Shown: positions 21,004 through 32,511, counted from the stretch's first letter. The stretch: DNA of 64,000 nucleotides from Boswellia sacra (GCA_013180625.2 SNVD02015981.1:930001-994000); one strand, 5' to 3'. The notes: generated by a model not told the origin, from the sequence alone. A program made the numbers and translations.

Positions 21004-23742
21004 ATGACCGCATCGGTGATAAGCCCCTGGATTAAAGCCGAAGCATGTCTTGGAAAAACTATTCATTATCTTACAGACTTCCTCTTTCATGGAAGAGAGC
21101 TGATATATGGCTCTGAGAACGATTTCGAATATATAGAAAGAGGTCTGAAAAAAATGTATCTCATGTTACAAAGCGCGGTAGCTGAGAGAGGAACAACACA
21201 GGACAATAATGGAGCTTGGGAACTTCTCCTGAAGGATATTAGACTACTTGCCTCCCACGTTCAAGTTGTCGCTGATTCTTTCATTTTAAGAAAAAGGGGA
21301 GTCTACACACTCAGGGGTTTTATCAAGATGACAACTCTTGTTTTCAGAACTCAAACAGCCCGATGTGACTCAACTGATGATCTTACCAGAATCAAATTGT
21401 TGATACTCAGACTCATCGATAGAGGGACTGCATTGGGACTTAAGCAGCCTATTGAAGCAAGAAATGACTTGGGCAGAGCATGTCTGAACCTGCCACTGTT
21501 GTCTCCGGATGATATGGAGAAAGGAGAAACCGTGGCCTTGGAAGAAGATATGCAGATAATAGTATCAAGGTTGGTTGGTGGCAACGAGACTCGTGGAGTT
21601 GTAGTCATCGTAGGAGCAAGTGGGATGGGCAAGACAGCTCTTGCAAGAAAGGTTTATGACAACAAAGCCATTGCTCAGCATTTTCCTTGCTGTGCCTGGT
21701 TGAACTTGTCTCAGGAATTTGATCTTATAGGCGTTGCGCAGACAATAGCAAAGCAACTGAAAAATGGTTGCGAAAGCGTGGAAAGTGTGCGGACTGAGGA
21801 GACAATTAATGGATTCTTATCCTGTAGGAGGTATCTCATAGTTCTTGATAATTTACCAACATCCAGAGCCTGGGATTCTCTTCAAGCATTATTCCCGAAA
21901 ACATTAAATAGAAGTAGAATACTGGTTACTACTCGTGACAGAGCGGTGGCACAATCAACACAACCGGATCGTGGACTCAGTTCAATTTATCATATGCGGA
22001 GGCTAAGTGATGAAGAGAGCTGGGAGTTGTTCAAAGCAAAGGTACTTGTCCCTGTAGAACTGGAACAAATTGGAAAAGGAATTGTGAAGAAGTGCATGGG
22101 CTTGCCTCTTGCAATTCTAACTGCAGGAGACTTTTTACAAACCAAACCATCAACTTCAGATCAATGGTATGCTCTGGTGAAGCAGATTGATAATGATCTA
22201 GTATCATATTACAATTCTTTGAATTCAGCAGTTGATGCTTTGCCCTCATACTTGAAACGATGTCTGTTGTACTTTGGACTTTTTTTCAAGGAAGACTATG
22301 ACATTCCTGTCAGGAGATTGATTTTATTGTGGATTGCAGAGGGCCTGGTTCCTGGTAACTACAGCCCTCCTGAATATGTTGCGGAGAAGTATTTAACAGA
22401 GTTAATAAATTTGAAGATCATTCAGGTATGCAAAAGAAAGCCTGATGGGAAAGTAAAATCATGTCGGTTGCACAACATTTTGAGAGATCAATGGGTGTCC
22501 AAAGCAAGGGAAGCTAATTTCATCCATAACCAAAGCAATAAGTCAGCTTCCAATAAGCGTAGCCTCTGTAGACCTACTGATCATCTTGATATGAAGAATC
22601 ATGGTGACAAAAATATAAATGATTCTTTGCGATCTTACTATGGATGTCTCCGATCCTTTATATCTTTCAATCACAGGGAAGGACTTGTACCTGGTGAAGA
22701 GTTAGGAAACTTTCTCCGTGGAAGCATTGGTGGAAAGTTCTTCAAACAGTTGCGAGTAATTGACCTTGAAGGCGAATTGCAAACCAGGTTGCCTGAGCAA
22801 ATAGGGAAGCTAATTGAGTTAAGGTACCTAGGATTAAGATATACTTACTTAGAGATGCTTCCATCATCAATTGGCTCCTTGGAGAACCTCCAATCCTTGG
22901 ATTTGAAACATACTTGCATCAGCAACCTTCCTAGTTCTCTATGGAAGATGCAGCAACTGCGACACCTGTACTTGAGTGAAAGTTATCGTATTAGATTTGA
23001 GGCACCACTAGGTGCAAGTCCTTTACTAAACCTTCAGACTTTGTGGGGAGCATTTATCGATGAAGATAGTCCAGTGGAATGTGGCCTTGACAAGTTGAGA
23101 AATCTTAGGAAGTTGGGTCTTGTATGTAGATTGTCATCATCACAAAAGAAGCCATTTGCTAAGTGGGTTGCTAGGCTTAGGGAACTTGAATCTTTAAGGC
23201 TTAGATCAATTGATGAATCAGTTCAACCTTCAGCCTTATACTTGAAAACTGTGTCTGGCCTCCACAAACTATCAAATGTATACCTTTTAGGAAGGCTAGA
23301 GGATCCTGCTGTTGCGCATAGTTTTCCAAAATGTATAACTGAGATTACCTTGTCATTCTCAGGACTAAAAATAGATCCAATGCCGAAATTGGAGAATCTA
23401 CCAAATCTAAGAATTCTTAGGCTACTATCCAGCTCATATACTGGGAAGACCATGGTTTGTTCTGAAGGAGGATTTCCTCTGCTTCGAATCCTAAAGCTTT
23501 GGAAGTTAGAGGATCTTGAGGAATGGAGAGTGGAGAAAGGAGCTCTGACAATTGTTAAAGAAATAGATATCCGGTCTTGCACAAAACTGATGATGATTCC
23601 AGATGGAATGCAGCATCTAGTCCACTGCCGTGAATTGAAACTGAAAAGCATGCCTGAGGAATTTAAAACAAGGATTATTGAAAATCAGGGTCAGGATTGG
23701 TATAAGATTGCCCACATACCTTCTGTTCACATTGAAAGTTAG
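21004..23742 (+). CDS. CC-NBS-LRR (NLR) immune receptor, NLR-2
   Basis: A 912-residue, single-exon NLR, the same length as NLR-1 and clearly paralogous throughout. The first ATG of the frame is 21004 (MTASVISPW). A coiled-coil N-terminus (about 1-165) is followed by NB-ARC: P-loop GASGMGKTA at 204-212, kinase-2 YLIVLDN at 277-283, RNBS-B SRILVTTRD, GLPLA, and an MHD-position L-H-N at 489-491. Leucine-rich repeats fill the C-terminal 350 residues. P-loop Gly-Lys-Thr is intact. As in NLR-1, the kinase-2 motif has Asn for the second Asp, and the MHD Asp is replaced, here by Asn. It is predicted to act inside the cell in effector detection or as a partner of another NLR; which is unknown. An inverted decayed copy is at 45082-46795. 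Confidence 0.95.
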   Translation: MTASVISPWIKAEACLGKTIHYLTDFLFHGRELIYGSENDFEYIERGLKKMYLMLQSAVAERGTTQDNNGAWELLLKDIRLLASHVQVVADSFILRKRGVYTLRGFIKMTTLVFRTQTARCDSTDDLTRIKLLILRLIDRGTALGLKQPIEARNDLGRACLNLPLLSPDDMEKGETVALEEDMQIIVSRLVGGNETRGVVVIVGASGMGKTALARKVYDNKAIAQHFPCCAWLNLSQEFDLIGVAQTIAKQLKNGCESVESVRTEETINGFLSCRRYLIVLDNLPTSRAWDSLQALFPKTLNRSRILVTTRDRAVAQSTQPDRGLSSIYHMRRLSDEESWELFKAKVLVPVELEQIGKGIVKKCMGLPLAILTAGDFLQTKPSTSDQWYALVKQIDNDLVSYYNSLNSAVDALPSYLKRCLLYFGLFFKEDYDIPVRRLILLWIAEGLVPGNYSPPEYVAEKYLTELINLKIIQVCKRKPDGKVKSCRLHNILRDQWVSKAREANFIHNQSNKSASNKRSLCRPTDHLDMKNHGDKNINDSLRSYYGCLRSFISFNHREGLVPGEELGNFLRGSIGGKFFKQLRVIDLEGELQTRLPEQIGKLIELRYLGLRYTYLEMLPSSIGSLENLQSLDLKHTCISNLPSSLWKMQQLRHLYLSESYRIRFEAPLGASPLLNLQTLWGAFIDEDSPVECGLDKLRNLRKLGLVCRLSSSQKKPFAKWVARLRELESLRLRSIDESVQPSALYLKTVSGLHKLSNVYLLGRLEDPAVAHSFPKCITEITLSFSGLKIDPMPKLENLPNLRILRLLSSSYTGKTMVCSEGGFPLLRILKLWKLEDLEEWRVEKGALTIVKEIDIRSCTKLMMIPDGMQHLVHCRELKLKSMPEEFKTRIIENQGQDWYKIAHIPSVHIES

Positions 23743-25740
23743 AAGCTCAAATGCTAATTTTACTTGTGAATGAGGTATGCATTTCTGTCCAATATTCCTA
23801 TTGCTTGCCTTTTTCTCTCTCTTTTAAATACATACATACATATATATATATATATTTGTCTATTTAATTAGTTTTTATTGTTATTTCAATGTTTTTTTTT
23901 AATGGTCCGTTGAAATTAATTATTCTTTCATTATGATAGCAGGAACTAACGCAGTATTAAACTCAAAAGCACCTTTGCAACTTCTGAAAAAGGTTCTTAG
24001 CAGTTTCTTCGGTAGAGGATTTGTGTACCATAAACAATAGCTAAACTTACAGTCTTCTGTTGGCTTTGCATCATAATGAATAAAGAATGCAGCATCATTC
24101 CGTTCGAGCTTATTCTGTATAATATACCTTTGTATGTTTCATCTGCTTTAATGTTGGCCAATAATTGGATAAAGAACTTTAGTGAGTATAAAAAAGAGCT
24201 CAAAATTTTATACGTTTAATTCCTTATCAATGTCTGATCTCTTCCTGAGATTGTGTTAAATAGTAGTATTTTCTGTCTCTATGATATTAGGTCCAGTAAT
24301 GGCAATTATTATGCTAAAATGAGGTAAAATGTGTGGTTCATACTACAAAAAGAGTTCAAATAACGCACAGTACTGGTAAATGCTAATTTACTATATCAGT
24401 GCTTGGTAGATTTTTGGTCTGATTTTCTTTCCATTTTCATCCTCTACTGTCAAGTCTTATCTGATGAAAGAGTTTTTGTGTTTGAACCTGAAATAAGGAT
24501 CTGAACTAGTTCTATCTGAAAGTCTTCTGGGCAAATCTGCATAGACCTGATTTTGTATTTATACCCAGGACTCTAGAATTCTTTGATGTCCACAGAAGGG
24601 TTATCGGGTGCTTGTAAATCTTATCCTCAGGTAGATATTAGCTAGCTGCGGAAATACTAATTAGGCATAATGAACATGACTAGCACAATCAGGTCCTCGT
24701 TAACAAGAACGTTTAGAAATGAAAGTACAACGAATCAGAAGAACAATTCAGTCAAGTTCTTGAAAAAGATGAACCTGCAAACTACAAATACTGAATGATG
24801 ATGAGCTCCTGCAGAGCATAACTACAAAGAGCTAGGGCTAACCTTAGGAGACAAGAGATGCCTTCTAGAATTTGAATACGTGAGCCTTAATTTGAGAATG
24901 GAAACTTTGTGCAATTAAAGGCATCTAAAGAACAAAATGGAGCTTTCATATCAGGGGCCACCCTTTGTTCATTGTGGAATCGCAGCAAAGACATCTGTAT
25001 ATTATAGATTGTGACTGTGCCTTATGTGAAATGAAAGATCTAAAGTGATCATGATCCCTGTAAAATTGAAGGGAAATGCAAACAATGGAAAGAGACCACT
25101 GCAGCACTGAATGGAATAGAATATGCTGTGAAAACTATAAGATCAAATTATTAGACTGCAGCCGAAATTGAATTCCAATTGCTCATCAAAGCAGTTCCTA
25201 ATTCCCAGGGCATGAAAGAGCTATTTCAAGTCTTATGATTGTTCCGAAAGCTGGCTGTTAAATTTGAAGGCAATTTAAAAGTCATAGGAGATGGGGAATG
25301 TCTCTACTATAAAATGGTTTACAACTTGAAATAAGTGACCATAAAACATATGATCGCTCTGACATAGGTTAGCAACTAAAATGAATAGAGCAACAGTGTG
25401 ACATCTCCATTGATATGCTGGGACATAGCTTTGTTTCTATAGTCTACAGTGAATTAATGAAAATCTTCCATTGACTTGCTTTAAGCAGTTGATAAAAGCT
25501 GATGTCGGTTTCAGATTAAGAATTAAGATCAGAGTATATTGGACAATGCTAAATTAGAAAATAAATTCTGCATAGGACATTATGTGTGTAAACCAAATTT
25601 TCTTGGAAAGTGATAAAACTTTCTTGTTGTATCAGACAATGTAACGATGTTAATTACTTCGTGAGATTGTCAGTACATAGCCTGTTTGGAGAAGAAGCTC
25701 GGCAAAACTACAAGTTTTCAGAGCCTGGATTTTAGTTTTA
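23743..25740. other. Intergenic between NLR-2 and DUF4220 gene, duplicated in arm B
   Basis: No gene. Reverse-complement matches to 42871-45081 run through most of it; for instance, 25050-25110 matches sequence immediately right of the hAT element at 44366. This gives the uninterrupted version of the site into which the arm-B hAT inserted. Confidence 0.7.
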
Positions 25741-27825
25741 TTATGTGACCACCAACTTAATTCTAGCATGACCTTGGGAGATCTGGAATTGTTCAGTCAA
25801 GCCAAGATGTGCCATCAGAAGCCACACATGAGTGAGAAGCTCTCCACCTGGTCCGAGTTGCTGAGCATGTTGATTTGATCTGCATTGACATGCTGCATAA
25901 GAAAGCATTTCCACCCACACAAGACTAATCACCTTCCATTTCTCATTGGTCTGCCTCTGCCTCTCTGCTTGCAGAAGTTGCAATGACTTAGCAAGTATAC
26001 AAGCATCAAATAGTACAGACTTACTTCTATCTCCTTTAACCTTAATGGGTGGAATTGGGGTCTCCAGTTGAAGCAGACTTTTACAAGCTTGGCTTGCATC
26101 CGATATGGATTTGTTTCCTTGAATGAATCTCGTGGTCTCAGCTACCGTGTCCTGAAACCTGATCTGATCAATCCCATTAGGCAACATGAAGGAACGGTTA
26201 ACTAGAATGTACAACATGTAATCTGATAAGAACTTGCTAATGCATTTTAAATCAGGAACAGAATTTTTATCTGGTTGATGATCAGCAAAATGGCAAAGAT
26301 CTGTAGCAATATGCCATAAAAGAATGCTTTGATCAAATTCACCCTCAAGGCTCCAACCGATTTTATTTTGGCAACTATAGTCGTGAAGAACCTGCTCACC
26401 CCTACTAGCACATAATTGCTTACAGGTTCTGACATCTGAAGTGCCCTCTGAATTGACTCTGAACTCTGAAGCACGTGCTGATTTTTCTACAAGCCCCTTG
26501 AAGATGTATTCTTTAATACCGGGACATATATCCTTTGAAGCTTCATGTCCATTTTTCTCAAAAATATTCTGAAGCCGCAAGGCTCTCTTCAGGACTGCAT
26601 GAGTACTGCCAGTGGACTCCTCTCTGAAGAGGGAACTTATGAGATTGTATTGTCCCATGTAATTAGACCACCTATTCTCGCTAGTTACAAACTTGAAACA
26701 AGAGATTACTTTGTAAATTCGAGTCAACGGCAGGTTCTGCTGCCTACTCAACCAAAGCATTATCCAGTCTGAAGAGAGAACAACAAGAATTGCATAAATC
26801 TCAAGGCCAATAGCTCCAATCAGCAACAGGAAACTGATGCTCACATCAATTGTTCTATAGGGTTGCTTATCAATGTTGCTGAAGAATGCTAGTGCAATGA
26901 TGGTAGAAGAAAAGCTCATGAAACGAAGGCCGGCCCCCAATCGAGAATAAACTATAGTGGCCTTCGTATAAAACAAATCATAAACAAATCCAAGCTCAGT
27001 TTCGATCACTCTGAAAGCTCTGTCCCAAGAACAGCCCTGAAAGAAAAACCTGCTTTTTTCAAGGTCCTGAAAGCTTAGAATGAGATCAGCAAATAGTGTT
27101 TTATAAGTTCCGAGAAATACATAAGCAGCTGTCAGGATGGTACCATCTGGAATGAGGTCACTTCCTTGATATATATTAGAATGAGCCACAACATTAGGAG
27201 TTTCAGTTTCAATTCCACTAACTTGGATGCGATATCCTTCATCTCTCTTCACCTTACGTTCCTCCATAATTTTTGCATAATCATTGCCTGGATCTGGCTT
27301 CGGCAGAAGGGATTGTCTAAAATGTTGTCTGCTTGCCGACCTGAGAGCCCAAGTCCTCTCCCCATACTTAATAATTCCCGCAAAGAACACGGGAATTGCC
27401 AAGTAATTGATTTTCGTGAACTTCAAGGACCTCAGAAATACATATAAAGCTACACCTACATGGAAAACGAGGCCAAGCAAGTGCCTTAGCCATAGTTCAT
27501 TGTCTTCCATGGAATAGGCAGTTATGGTATCCGGACCACCTAGGTGCAATAGAAGAAAAGGTGCCCAAACTGCCATTATCAGATAGTTTGTATCTTCAAG
27601 ATCCTCTCCTTGGTTATTGGCGAGGATGCTAAGTGCAACAGCTGCAACCCAGTCTGCTGATAAGTAGGCCGACCAGAGAATCATTCTGATCCAGTTTCTT
27701 GCTATATACTTTCTCCGGTTACCAAAGCCGATAAGAATGATTTGCAAGCAGAGGCTGACAAGAACCATCACGCGGACATCCCATGCATTCCACAGTTTCC
27801 GCAAACGTAGCGGGAAAATCTCCAT
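25741..27825 (-). CDS. DUF4220/DUF594 multi-pass membrane protein
   Basis: A 694-residue single-exon plant protein of the DUF4220 family with a C-terminal DUF594 segment. Hydrophobic stretches near residues 17-36, 48-68, 80-97, 112-130 and 138-155, plus two around 305-350, indicate a membrane protein. The conserved core LLHLGGPDTITAYSMEDNEL is present at about 92-111. The C-terminus has the DUF594 pattern WVEMLSYAACQCR followed by GGELLTHVWLLMAHLGL. The family is common in plants; its biochemical role is not established, and I infer none. It is convergent with NLR-2 across 2 kb. The NLR-2/DUF4220 pair was copied together into arm B, where only the last 300 or so codons remain, as a pseudogene. 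Confidence 0.92.
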   Translation of the reverse strand: MEIFPLRLRKLWNAWDVRVMVLVSLCLQIILIGFGNRRKYIARNWIRMILWSAYLSADWVAAVALSILANNQGEDLEDTNYLIMAVWAPFLLLHLGGPDTITAYSMEDNELWLRHLLGLVFHVGVALYVFLRSLKFTKINYLAIPVFFAGIIKYGERTWALRSASRQHFRQSLLPKPDPGNDYAKIMEERKVKRDEGYRIQVSGIETETPNVVAHSNIYQGSDLIPDGTILTAAYVFLGTYKTLFADLILSFQDLEKSRFFFQGCSWDRAFRVIETELGFVYDLFYTKATIVYSRLGAGLRFMSFSSTIIALAFFSNIDKQPYRTIDVSISFLLLIGAIGLEIYAILVVLSSDWIMLWLSRQQNLPLTRIYKVISCFKFVTSENRWSNYMGQYNLISSLFREESTGSTHAVLKRALRLQNIFEKNGHEASKDICPGIKEYIFKGLVEKSARASEFRVNSEGTSDVRTCKQLCASRGEQVLHDYSCQNKIGWSLEGEFDQSILLWHIATDLCHFADHQPDKNSVPDLKCISKFLSDYMLYILVNRSFMLPNGIDQIRFQDTVAETTRFIQGNKSISDASQACKSLLQLETPIPPIKVKGDRSKSVLFDACILAKSLQLLQAERQRQTNEKWKVISLVWVEMLSYAACQCRSNQHAQQLGPGGELLTHVWLLMAHLGLTEQFQISQGHARIKLVVT

Positions 27826-28433
27826 TAGCTTCTTCTCTTACGTAACCTGAACTGCTGATGATAAACTGAAATTCATTCAGTAAATGAGAATCAGAATCTC
27901 TTTATTCACATTATAGAAACCTCGATAATCATATATAAAGCCTATGATTAACTTTATTCTAGCTACCGTATCTTGATACTTTGTTGATTTGTTGAGTGAA
28001 TCCACAAATGATTTGCTGGCCATGCAACTTCTTTGTAATCTACAAGCTGTGGATAAGGTCAATAAATTAAAGATTAATTACCGGGCGAATTCGTCAAGAA
28101 AATTTATTAACAGCTTTTGTTTATTAACAGGGATATATAATTTTATATATTACTGTTCCAGAAAGTGACTGAAAAAAAAATTAGAGAGAATTTTTCAAGA
28201 AAATTCCTTATGGAAAGGTGAATTTTAGCTATTATATGTTGTATCCACTACAATTATAACAGAAACTTGTGAAAGACAAAACTTTAGTCATGCTGTGAGC
28301 CAACGAGTCTCCACTCTTTTTTGTTTTGTTTCGACATTCTTAAGCTAGAGGCTAAAATAGTGATTGCCTTGACCTTTTCTTCTTGTACAATATCTTCTTG
28401 TCACGCAACGTGAGAAGCAAAGTTGTACTTTAA
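27826..28433. other. 5' flank of the DUF4220 gene
   Basis: Likely promoter region; no other gene seen. It lies beyond the arm-A breakpoint (about 26640), so it has no counterpart in arm B. Confidence 0.5.
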
Positions 28434-29174
28434 GGGCCGTTTGGTATGCGGTAATGTCAAGGTGGGAATGGAAATCTAATTCCTAACCCGTGTTTGGAAG
28501 CCATTTTACAATTTTTAAACCCGGGAAAAACCCGGGAATGTTATGTTCCCGTGGGTTTCAGATTCCTGTCTGATGGGGTAATCCTAAACCCTTTGAATAC
28601 TTGAGTTTAGGATTCCCCGGAATCCCAAACCGATCGACACCACTCCATTTTTATCTTCACAAATCTTCTCTCGCCGATTCATTGTCACTGCCATCTCCAA
28701 CACATAAACTGCAATTCCAACCCCAAAAACTCATTGCTTAATCGACACACAAGCAAAAAAAATAATAATAAAAAAAACCAGAGGAATAAGAAAGGGAGAG
28801 GGAGACGAGGAGAGTCAGGGACAACTCCCTCCACCTCCACGAGAGGAAGACGAGAGAGAGGAGAAAGGGTGATGGATGGCAGCAGCGGCAACGGCCTCTG
28901 CCTTTGCCTTTCTCTTTTCTCTCTCTCTCTCTGTCCTGGTTTGGCAACGACTGTCCATGTACAGAGCTTTGAGTGGCTGGATGTGGGCAGAGTTTCAAGT
29001 TGTGGCAACTGGAGAATGACAACACAAAGCAAAGCAAATAGACGATGAAGAAGAAGAGAGGAATTGAGCGTCGGAGCCTGGCTTGTGGTGGATGACAGCG
29101 GCAGAGAGCTATTTGTTTGCAACGGTGGTGGTTTTGGCGAAAACGAGCGGAGAAGAAGGAGAGATGATAAAAAG

Positions 29175-29219
<45 letters not shown>

Positions 29220-29718
29220 AATCACCAAAAATTATTAAAAAACTGTGGTGGTGGGTTGTATTTTATTAATATAACATTTAAACAATATATATAATAATTT
29301 TACAAATCTTCAAAATTAGCGTACCAGAAAAAATTCAAAATCTTATATTAAATTTTTTTATTTCATACTGTAATAAAAAAATATTTTTCACATATTGAAA
29401 AAATTTTAATTATAAAATTTAGTAACATATTTGAAATAAACAAAATTATCAAGCATACTAGAATAAGAAAAAAATTTAAGTATTTTTAAAATATTGAAAA
29501 ATTTTTAATTATTAAGTTTACTCGTATAATGAATAAAATTAACATTCCTGTGTGTAGCCAAACACAATAATCTAATTATCATCGTAATCCAGAACAAGAT
29601 TCCTGTGCTAACCAAATACAGTAATATTACTTTCCCAGTGATCTGATTCCTATGTTTTACTTTTCCAGTAATATGAATTCCATTTTCAAGATTCCAACTT
29701 CCCATACCAAACACTCCC
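28434..29718. mobile_element. Non-autonomous PIF/Harbinger-like element, about 1.28 kb
   Basis: The left end GGGCCGTTTGGTATG and right end (reverse complement GGGAGTGTTTGGTATG) are typical PIF/Harbinger termini. TTAA lies at both borders (28430-28433 and 29719-29722), consistent with a TWA-type target duplication. No transposase is encoded. The middle (28620-29170) is less AT-rich than its surroundings, with purine- and CT-rich runs; it may be captured host sequence. The open frames in it look like low-complexity artefacts. Confidence 0.72.
29178..29214. repeat. TA microsatellite
   Basis: Uninterrupted TA dinucleotide run within the PIF/Harbinger-like element. Confidence 0.95.
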
Positions 29719-29899
29719 TTAAGTTTTTTAATCCATAGGTAGAGCGTGAAATAGTATCATATTATAGTATAGGATTATATTGTATTACATGTATTATGTA
29801 GTACTAAAAATAGTATTATAGAAAAATTATGTCATAATGCATTAATTCTATTAATTTAAGGCAAAAAAAATTTGAAGAAAAAATATAAAATTAATATTT

Positions 29900-29983
29900 G
29901 AGAGATTTGAGGTTGACTCTCGAAACTGAGATGTTCGAGGTTAGGTCCACTGCCCCTGCTCAAGGTTGAGTCCTAAGCCCAAA
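29900..29983. repeat. G-rich minisatellite, fragment 1
   Basis: Degenerate short units of the type GAGGTTAGGTCCA and CAAGGTTGAGTCCTAAGCCC. Similar units resume at 31632, 32512 and 32946, so one array has been cut by insertions. Confidence 0.5.
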
Positions 29984-31631
29984 CAGGCTTGGAGCCGGGG
30001 TGGGGCGGGCGGGTACAGTATGGGGCGGCAGGTATCCAGTCCCGCCCCGCTCAAATTTTTTTTTGCCCCGCCCCTTTGCCCCTTTGCGGGGCGGGGCGGG
30101 GCGAGGCAAAAAGATTTTGAGGAGATCCAAACCCGCCCCGCCCCGTCTATATTTATATTTTTTCAATCACACCCCTATAATCTTTATATTTTTGTAACTT
30201 CATCCCCTGTAACATTTACATCTTTGCAAATAACTCCCTTGTCAATTTCTCATCATATCATTTATAACTATGATCATTTTTTAACAATTATAAAAACAAT
30301 AAATCTTTAAACTAAAATCAAAATGGCTGTATATTACCATTTGATTTTATTAGTAATAATGTTACATACTCTATTAGAAATAATGTTAAAAGTGTATTAT
30401 TGCTTGTAAACTAGTTAATTGACAATTTTTCAAGTAGTTGATAATACAATTAAATAATTTTTCAATAGCATGTTGATTTACTTTCAATCTAATAAAAGTA
30501 ATAATATAAATTGGCATATACCAATTAATTAGCATTATATATTTATGAAACATTAATAATTTAATTAATTAATTTAAATTACAATAAATCATGTATTTAA
30601 GGTTTTAAGATTATTTTTATCATATTTCTATTTACATATTTAGAAAATAATATATTGATTATATTAAAGATATATATTTTACAAATAATCTTGTTAATAT
30701 TGCAATAATTTAATTAATACTTAATAACCTATATCAATATTGTATATACTATACAAATTTAATTACTATAAAATACAAATATTTAATTACCATTAATTGC
30801 CATTTGATTATATTAGTAATAATGTTACATAATCTATTAGAAATAATGTTAAAAGTGTATTATTGCTTGTAAACTAGTTAATTGATAATTTTTCAAGCAG
30901 TTGATAATACAATTAAATAATTTTTCAATAGCATGTTGATTTAGTTCAATCTAATAATAGCAATAATATGATTTGCATATATCAATTAATTAACATTATA
31001 TATTTATGAAACAATAATAATTTAATTAATTAATTTAAATTACAATAAATCATATATTTAAGGTTTTAAGATTATTTTTATCATATTTCTATTTACATAT
31101 TTAAAAAATAATATATTGATTATATTAAAGATATATATTTTAAAAATAATCTTGTTAATATTGCAATAATTTAATTAGTACTTAATAATCTATATCAATA
31201 TTGTATATATTATACAAATTTAATTACTATAAAATACAAATCTTTTATTTTGTCATTATAATATGACTAAATTGATGTTATTATACTAAAAGATGTTAAT
31301 TATTAATTGAAATGTAATTTTTATTAAAGTATTTGCATTGTTTGTAAAATTATTAAGAATTTATATATATGAAAAGTTTAACAAATATAACCTAAAAAAT
31401 TACCTAATAGTCCTAAAATTTTAAAACTTTATAAATATACCCCTAAACCTTGTGGGGCGGGGCGGGTCTACGGGTCCAGGCAGTTGGACCCGGAGCCAGA
31501 CCTGCCCTGGCTGGGGCAAAATTTTTTTACCGCATACCCGCCCCAATGATGCTCCGGGATGGGTCAAGACCCGCCCCATTGGTCCGGGTTTGACCAGGCC
31601 CCGGATCCAATGGGGCAAATGACCATCCCTG
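29984..31631. mobile_element. Non-autonomous hAT-like element with GC-rich ends
   Basis: Ends CAGGCTTGG and CATCCCTG (reverse complement CAGGGATGG) are flanked by AGCCCAAA (29976-29983) and AGCCTAAA (31632-31639), an 8-bp target duplication with one mismatch, as hAT elements make. About 170 bp at each end are rich in GGGGCGGGG-type sequence; the 1.2 kb interior is extremely AT-rich. No transposase is present. Confidence 0.72.
30338..31241 (+). repeat. Tandem duplication, period about 461 bp, inside the hAT-like element
   Basis: 30338-30780 recurs at 30800-31241 with few differences. Both copies start CCATTTGATT and end ACTATAAAATACAAAT. It doubles the AT-rich core of the element. Confidence 0.9.
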
Positions 31632-31775
31632 AGCCTAAAGGTGCTTAAGGTTAGGCCTCAACCATTGAAGTTCTGTCCCAAGCTCATTAAGGGCAAGCGA
31701 GGTCAAGTCCCAAGCCGGGGGCTAAGGGGTTTCGAGTCCGAGGCTAGAGGTCAAACGGGTCAGGCCCTAGTAGGC
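31632..31775. repeat. G-rich minisatellite, fragment 2
   Basis: Continuation of the array at 29900-29983, with units such as CAAGCGAGGTCAAGTCCCAA and GAGTCCGAGGCTAGAGGTCA. Confidence 0.5.
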
Positions 31776-32511
31776 ATGGCAATTGGAACTGTGGAATCAA
31801 GTGCATGAAACTTCCACAGTTTTGGGTTGGTTCCAGTTCTCATTCGAACCGGACTCAACACCATTAAGGACACATTTTATTTTAATAATGTTACTATAAT
31901 CATTTTTAAATAACAATATATGTGCCTTTTGGACTTTTCCTTATTGTGTAGGTATCTTCTAAACTTTGTTTATTATATATGTGTGTTTTTTACCATGTTT
32001 AATAATGTGCATATGTTAGAATCTGGACTATGTTAATTTTGTCAGGTGAAATTTGGTGATGTTTTTTTTTTGTAATTTATTTTTCCATTATTAACTTTTT
32101 TATTCTTTTTGTTTATATTTAAGCCATCATAATTATATATTAAAATAAAAATAATAAAAAGATAAAATATGGTAAAATGATTTGTGACTTTATTATTAAA
32201 TAAAAATACAAGCAATTAAAGAATTAAAAAAATTACATGTACTTGGCAGACCATCGAGTGCCTATTTGAACTGTAGGTCAATATGGTACTTCCTGACAGG
32301 TTCTTGGTCGATTTTGGTTCTACAAAGTTGGAAGCATGATGTTTTGTGTTGGTTTTGATTCCAAGATTCTTTAAAGATTCTGGTTCTGGTTCTGTAGGAC
32401 TGTTTTGGTACTTCTCTAATGGTTCTAGGTCAATTTTAGTTCCACAAAGTTGGAATTATGATGGTTTTGGGTCAGTTTTCATTCCAAGATTCCTTAAAAA
32501 TTCTCGTTTAG
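31776..32511. other. Repeat-derived insertion between minisatellite fragments
   Basis: A GGTTCC/GGAACC-rich left part (from GGCATGGCAATTGGAAC), an AT-rich middle and a right part with two 122-bp direct repeats (starting 32285 and 32407). It resembles the ends of dispersed non-autonomous DNA elements, but I cannot define both termini. Confidence 0.35.

Larger units (their letters stand above)
1470..26640 (+). repeat. Arm A of a large inverted segmental duplication
   Basis: This block is present in reverse complement at about 39583-49980. Anchors read by eye are: 1480-1850 with 49500-49980; 3850-4075 with 47890-48120; 20040-20230 with 47690-47850; 20290-20800 with 47440-47650; 20850-20940 with 46900-46985; 21745-21935 with 46600-46790; 22170-23760 with 45090-46590; 24760-25110 with 44366-44870; 25170-25560 with 42940-43330; 25741-26640 with 39583-42800. 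Non-coding stretches align as well as genes. Arm A holds the intact genes. It is longer than arm B because about 15 kb of transposons lie between its NLRs and because arm B has lost sequence. Confidence 0.9.

Noticed and set aside
28685..29122. Coding genes on either strand inside the PIF/Harbinger-like element
   Set aside because: Overlapping frames on both strands over a purine/pyrimidine-biased tract; the proteins are low complexity.
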